From contig JAXLUI010000001.1 of the NCBI GenBank assembly GCA_046329585.1, positions 1,798,001-1,862,000 on the forward strand: 64,000 bases of DNA. The letters run 5' to 3'. Numbering within the stretch: position 1 is the stretch's first letter; the number at the start of each line of letters is the position of its first letter. Of this stretch, positions 61,408 to 64,000 are shown piece after piece. The notes beneath the pieces are model-generated. The model ran no database searches. It was not told the origin of the DNA and was given only the letters and a program-made list of their open reading frames with translations. Position numbers and translations under genes: made by a program. This DNA comes from DLKC01 sp002478885. Its GTDB lineage: Bacteria; Bacteroidota; Bacteroidia; Chitinophagales; Chitinophagaceae.

Positions 61408-63078
61408 ATGGATAACTACACCATCGCCGACAACTTTTCTCTTCTCGCAAAACTCATGGATATTCATGGCGAGAACAGCTTTAAAACAAAATCATATTCG
61501 TCCGCATCATTTGCCATAGAAAAACTCCCGGTTCAACTGGCAAGCCTGCCAGAAGATAAAATCTTTTCCATTAAAGGAGTAGGAGAAGCTATCGGGAAAA
61601 AAATCATAGAACAAATACAAACAGGCAGACTCCCTTTACTGGATAGTTATTTAGAAAAGACACCCGCCGGAATTTTGGAAATGCTTGCGATTAAAGGCAT
61701 TGGACCAAAAAAGATCGCAGTGATCTGGAAAGAACTTGAGGTGGAGAGTCCTGGCGAATTGTTATATGCATGCGAAGAAAACAGACTGATGCTCTACAAA
61801 GGCTTTGGCCAAAAAACGCAGCAAAACATTAAAGAAGCAATCGAATTTTATCTCAACAACCAGGGAAGTTTTCTGTATACCCAGGTTGAGCAATATGCAA
61901 GCGAAGCAACTGAAAAAATGTCCAACGCTTTCAAAGATTATAGTTTCCGTTTAACGGGCGATTTTGAAAGACATCTTGAAACAATCGATAAACTTGAGTG
62001 GGTAACCGATGCACCTTCCGATTTACTCACTGTTTTTTTTATAGCTAATGACTATAAACTCGTGGATTCATCCGCTGACACTACCAGCTACAGGGGCAAA
62101 GAAAATTTGCTGATGACATTTTACCACACCAATAAAAACAACTTCGTAAAAACAATTTTTGAGAAAACCAGCAGTCCCCAATTTTTTGAAGCCTGGACTT
62201 CTTTATTTCCTCTGAAAGACTGCTACTCCAGAGAGGAAGATATTTTTAGAGAGGCAAATATTGAGTTCATACCAGCCTTTCTGCGGGAATCGGCAACAAT
62301 AATCGAACACGCAAAACAAAAAAAATTACCCACTGTTATTACCAATCAGGATATAACATCGGTAATACATAGCCACAGCAAGTGGAGCGATGGTGTTAAT
62401 AGTATCGAAGAAATGGCAACTGCTGCAATTAAAAAAGGTTTGCAATACCTTGTTCTCAGCGACCATTCTAAATCGGCATTTTATGCAAACGGGCTTACAG
62501 AAGAAAGACTAATTGAACAGCATAAAGAAATAGACGAGTTAAATAAAAGGCTCGGCCCATTTAAAATTTTCAAGAGTATAGAATCAGATATTCTAAATGA
62601 TGGCAGCCTCGATTATAATACTGATGTACTCCAAAATTTCGACCTGGTGATTGCCTCAGTGCATTCGAATCTTAAAATGAAAGAAGACAAAGCAATGGCC
62701 CGGCTGCTCAAAGCCATCGAAAATCCATATACAAATATTCTCGGTCACCCGACAGGCAGGTTGTTGCTAAGCAGAAATGGTTACCCAATCGATCACAAAA
62801 CAATCATCGATGCGTGTGCGGCGCACAATGTTGTTATCGAGTTGAATGCCCATCCCAAGCGCCTTGACCTTGACTGGCGCTGGATCGGTTATTGCATAGA
62901 TAAAAATGTGCTCATTTCCATCGACCCCGACGCACATAGCATTGATGGCTTCAACGATATTCGCTATGGCGTTATTGCCGCGCAAAAGGCCGGCGTAACC
63001 AAATCACACAACCTCAGCAGCTTTTCACTTGCCGGATTTGAAAACTTCCTGAAAACGCAGCACGCAAAAAGAAGATGA
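61408..63078 (+). CDS. polX: PolX/PHP-family protein with altered polymerase site
   Basis: Bacterial PolX proteins join a DNA polymerase X core to a PHP nuclease used in base excision repair. Residues about 5-150 are the helix-hairpin-helix region (FSIKGVGEAIGKKIIEQIQTG, LAIKGIGPKKIAVIWKE). The palm region at about 170-210 reads FRLTGDFERHLETIDKLEWV, where polymerases have GS-x-RR and D-x-D. Residues about 325-556 form an intact PHP domain with HSHSKWSDG, LVLSDHSKS, IASVHSNLK, ILGHPTGRLL and IELNAHPKRLDLDW plus DPDAHS, the metal ligands. The 556-residue length is usual. It is probably the second gene of a unit beginning near the H1-like protein. Confidence 0.9.
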   Translation: MDNYTIADNFSLLAKLMDIHGENSFKTKSYSSASFAIEKLPVQLASLPEDKIFSIKGVGEAIGKKIIEQIQTGRLPLLDSYLEKTPAGILEMLAIKGIGPKKIAVIWKELEVESPGELLYACEENRLMLYKGFGQKTQQNIKEAIEFYLNNQGSFLYTQVEQYASEATEKMSNAFKDYSFRLTGDFERHLETIDKLEWVTDAPSDLLTVFFIANDYKLVDSSADTTSYRGKENLLMTFYHTNKNNFVKTIFEKTSSPQFFEAWTSLFPLKDCYSREEDIFREANIEFIPAFLRESATIIEHAKQKKLPTVITNQDITSVIHSHSKWSDGVNSIEEMATAAIKKGLQYLVLSDHSKSAFYANGLTEERLIEQHKEIDELNKRLGPFKIFKSIESDILNDGSLDYNTDVLQNFDLVIASVHSNLKMKEDKAMARLLKAIENPYTNILGHPTGRLLLSRNGYPIDHKTIIDACAAHNVVIELNAHPKRLDLDWRWIGYCIDKNVLISIDPDAHSIDGFNDIRYGVIAAQKAGVTKSHNLSSFSLAGFENFLKTQHAKRR

Positions 63079-63143
63079 TTTTTATAGGCCTGGCAACTGT
63101 TTTCCATAGCATCGCCTGCCGGCGCGATAATGCCAGCTTATCC

Positions 63144-63278
63144 GGCATCGCACACTTGTCGATGAGCTACCAGCGTTAAGGTCACACGCTTCTAAGAACC
63201 CGGGAATCGGTCATTGGTGCCAAACTAAAAGTTCGGGCCTGACGCCCAAAGGTTAACAGTAAAAGAGTGCAACGCAAG
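63144..63278. repeat. Interspersed repeat, degenerate A/A pair
   Basis: GGCATCGCACACTTGTC at 63144-63160 and inverted AAAAGAGTGCAACGCAAG at 63261-63278 are both drifted A arms 100 bases apart, the spacing of intact copies. It lies between the PolX and histidine-kinase genes. Confidence 0.65.
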
Positions 63279-63319
63279 AGCCGACGCCACGAAGTACCAA
63301 AGGCCGGTAAACAAAAAAA

Positions 63320-64000
63320 TTAATTCTTAGCAAGGGGAAGTGACACATAAAAAGTTGTGCCTTCATTTTCTTTCGTTTCGAACCAGATATTGCCATTGGC
63401 CTTTTCTACGATGCCTTTACAAATGGCAAGGCCCAAACCAGTGCCTGAAGACTTGGTGGTAAAATTCGGGGCAAATATTTTGGGTTGCATTAAACGGGGA
63501 ATGCCGCTGGCCTTATCCTGCACAGAAACGATGACCTCATTATCTTTTACTGACTGATGGATATTGATGATCGCTTTTTCCTGGTCGTTATACGCCTCAA
63601 TTGCATTCTTAATAAGGTTAGTAAACAGCCTGTTCATTTGCATTCTGTCGGCTTCTATAAAATAGACAGCCTCGTCGTTTGACCTGGTAAGATTGATACA
63701 AACACGCTCATCGGCACTGAACAATCGTACAAGGATATCAATGACTGATGACAGATCGAAACGTTGCTTATTTACATTGGCAATATTGGCAAACTGCGAA
63801 AAATCGCCGGCAATTTTTGATAGTTGATCAATTTGTTCAACTAGCGTATCCGCTACCTGCTTCGACAAAGATTTTACGTTTGGAGAATTGTTGTCGATTG
63901 CTTTTTGCAGGTATTGAATGCTTAGTTTCATTGGCGTAAGAGGGTTCTTTATTTCATGTGCAACCTGTCGTGCCATTTCTCGCCATGCGCCTTCTCTTTC
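63320..64000 (-). CDS. Sensor histidine kinase (C-terminal part, runs off the window)
   Basis: The reverse-strand frame is open to the window edge: the last codons read REGAWREMARQVAHEIKNPLTPMKLSIQYLQ, a HisKA domain with the phospho-accepting His in the H-box AHEIKNP. The HATPase domain follows: FTNLIKNAIEAYNDQ (N-box), VQDKASGIPRLMQPKIFAPNFTTKSSGTGLGLAICKGIV (G1/F/G2 boxes) and a closing beta region. This is an NtrY/PAS-type kinase; the sensing N-terminus lies outside the window, so the signal is unknown. The stop is at 63320. The methionine at 63976 is internal, not the start. Confidence 0.92.
   Translation of the reverse strand, partial: EREGAWREMARQVAHEIKNPLTPMKLSIQYLQKAIDNNSPNVKSLSKQVADTLVEQIDQLSKIAGDFSQFANIANVNKQRFDLSSVIDILVRLFSADERVCINLTRSNDEAVYFIEADRMQMNRLFTNLIKNAIEAYNDQEKAIINIHQSVKDNEVIVSVQDKASGIPRLMQPKIFAPNFTTKSSGTGLGLAICKGIVEKANGNIWFETKENEGTTFYVSLPLAKN

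Overview
The window is a piece of a Bacteroidota chromosome, most likely family Chitinophagaceae or a close relative. The signs are a gliding-motility lipoprotein (GldH), a secreted protein with a type IX secretion C-terminal sorting domain, a TonB-dependent receptor with a carboxypeptidase-like N-terminal domain, an ECF sigma factor next to a one-pass membrane protein with a barrel-like C-terminus, a bacterial geranylgeranylglyceryl-phosphate synthase homologue, and promoters of the TTTG / TAnnTTTG type (best seen upstream of the tRNA-Lys/tRNA-Gln pair). The species is not identified. No prophage, insertion sequence, transposase or CRISPR array was seen.

Layout. 1-4.1 kb: a truncated arginase-family gene, bioA, a secreted DUF1080 protein and a PD40 propeller protein. 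4.1-7.6 kb: a very large secreted propeller-amidohydrolase fusion. 7.8-10.5 kb: a small orphan gene, a GtrA flippase-like protein and a GT39 glycosyltransferase. 10.8-15 kb: an orphan gene, ruvB, a MarR regulator with an NmrA-type oxidoreductase, and a thioredoxin-like protein. 15.2-21 kb: a DUF4038 glycosidase, mutL and dxs. 21.2-25.7 kb: a LytS/LytTR two-component pair, an M28 peptidase, a GGGP synthase homologue and tRNA-Arg. 25.7-29 kb: YceI, a PfkB kinase, an SDR, gmk and tRNA-Lys/tRNA-Gln. 29.3-33.6 kb: a PGM1-like ATP-grasp ligase, uvrC and a lipoprotein. 33.7-38.8 kb: sigma factor, barrel-like protein and TonB receptor. 39-46 kb: a flippase-like membrane protein, DUF3108, gldH, a YicC RNase homologue, ubiX, rpsA and a CBS protein. 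46.1-57 kb: yidC, a DUF4407 protein, pyrG, a dienelactone hydrolase, proC, hldD and purL. 57.4-64 kb: a T9SS cargo protein, a GH3 protein, rplU-rpmA, a 40-residue histone-H1-like protein, a PolX/PHP protein and a truncated histidine kinase.

Most genes are core metabolism, translation, DNA repair and envelope functions, in short transcription units that usually end in clear hairpin-T terminators.

The feature that ordinary annotation does not explain is a dense family of short interspersed repeats lying between these units. The arm consensus is GTTGCGTCGCACWCTTGTAC (type A), with a covarying type B arm GTTGTGTCACTCACTTGTAC. I count 27 loci (about 36 arms, 4 to 5 of them degenerate), roughly one per 2.4 kb, in most gaps between transcription units. 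Many loci are inverted A/B pairs separated by a conserved 100 to 107 bases, with outer CCGGGCTT-like and ATGGCATC-like segments, giving an element of about 145 to 210 bp. Every type B arm is paired with an inverted type A arm. The element looks like a MITE- or BIME-like family, and its mobilising enzyme is not in the window.
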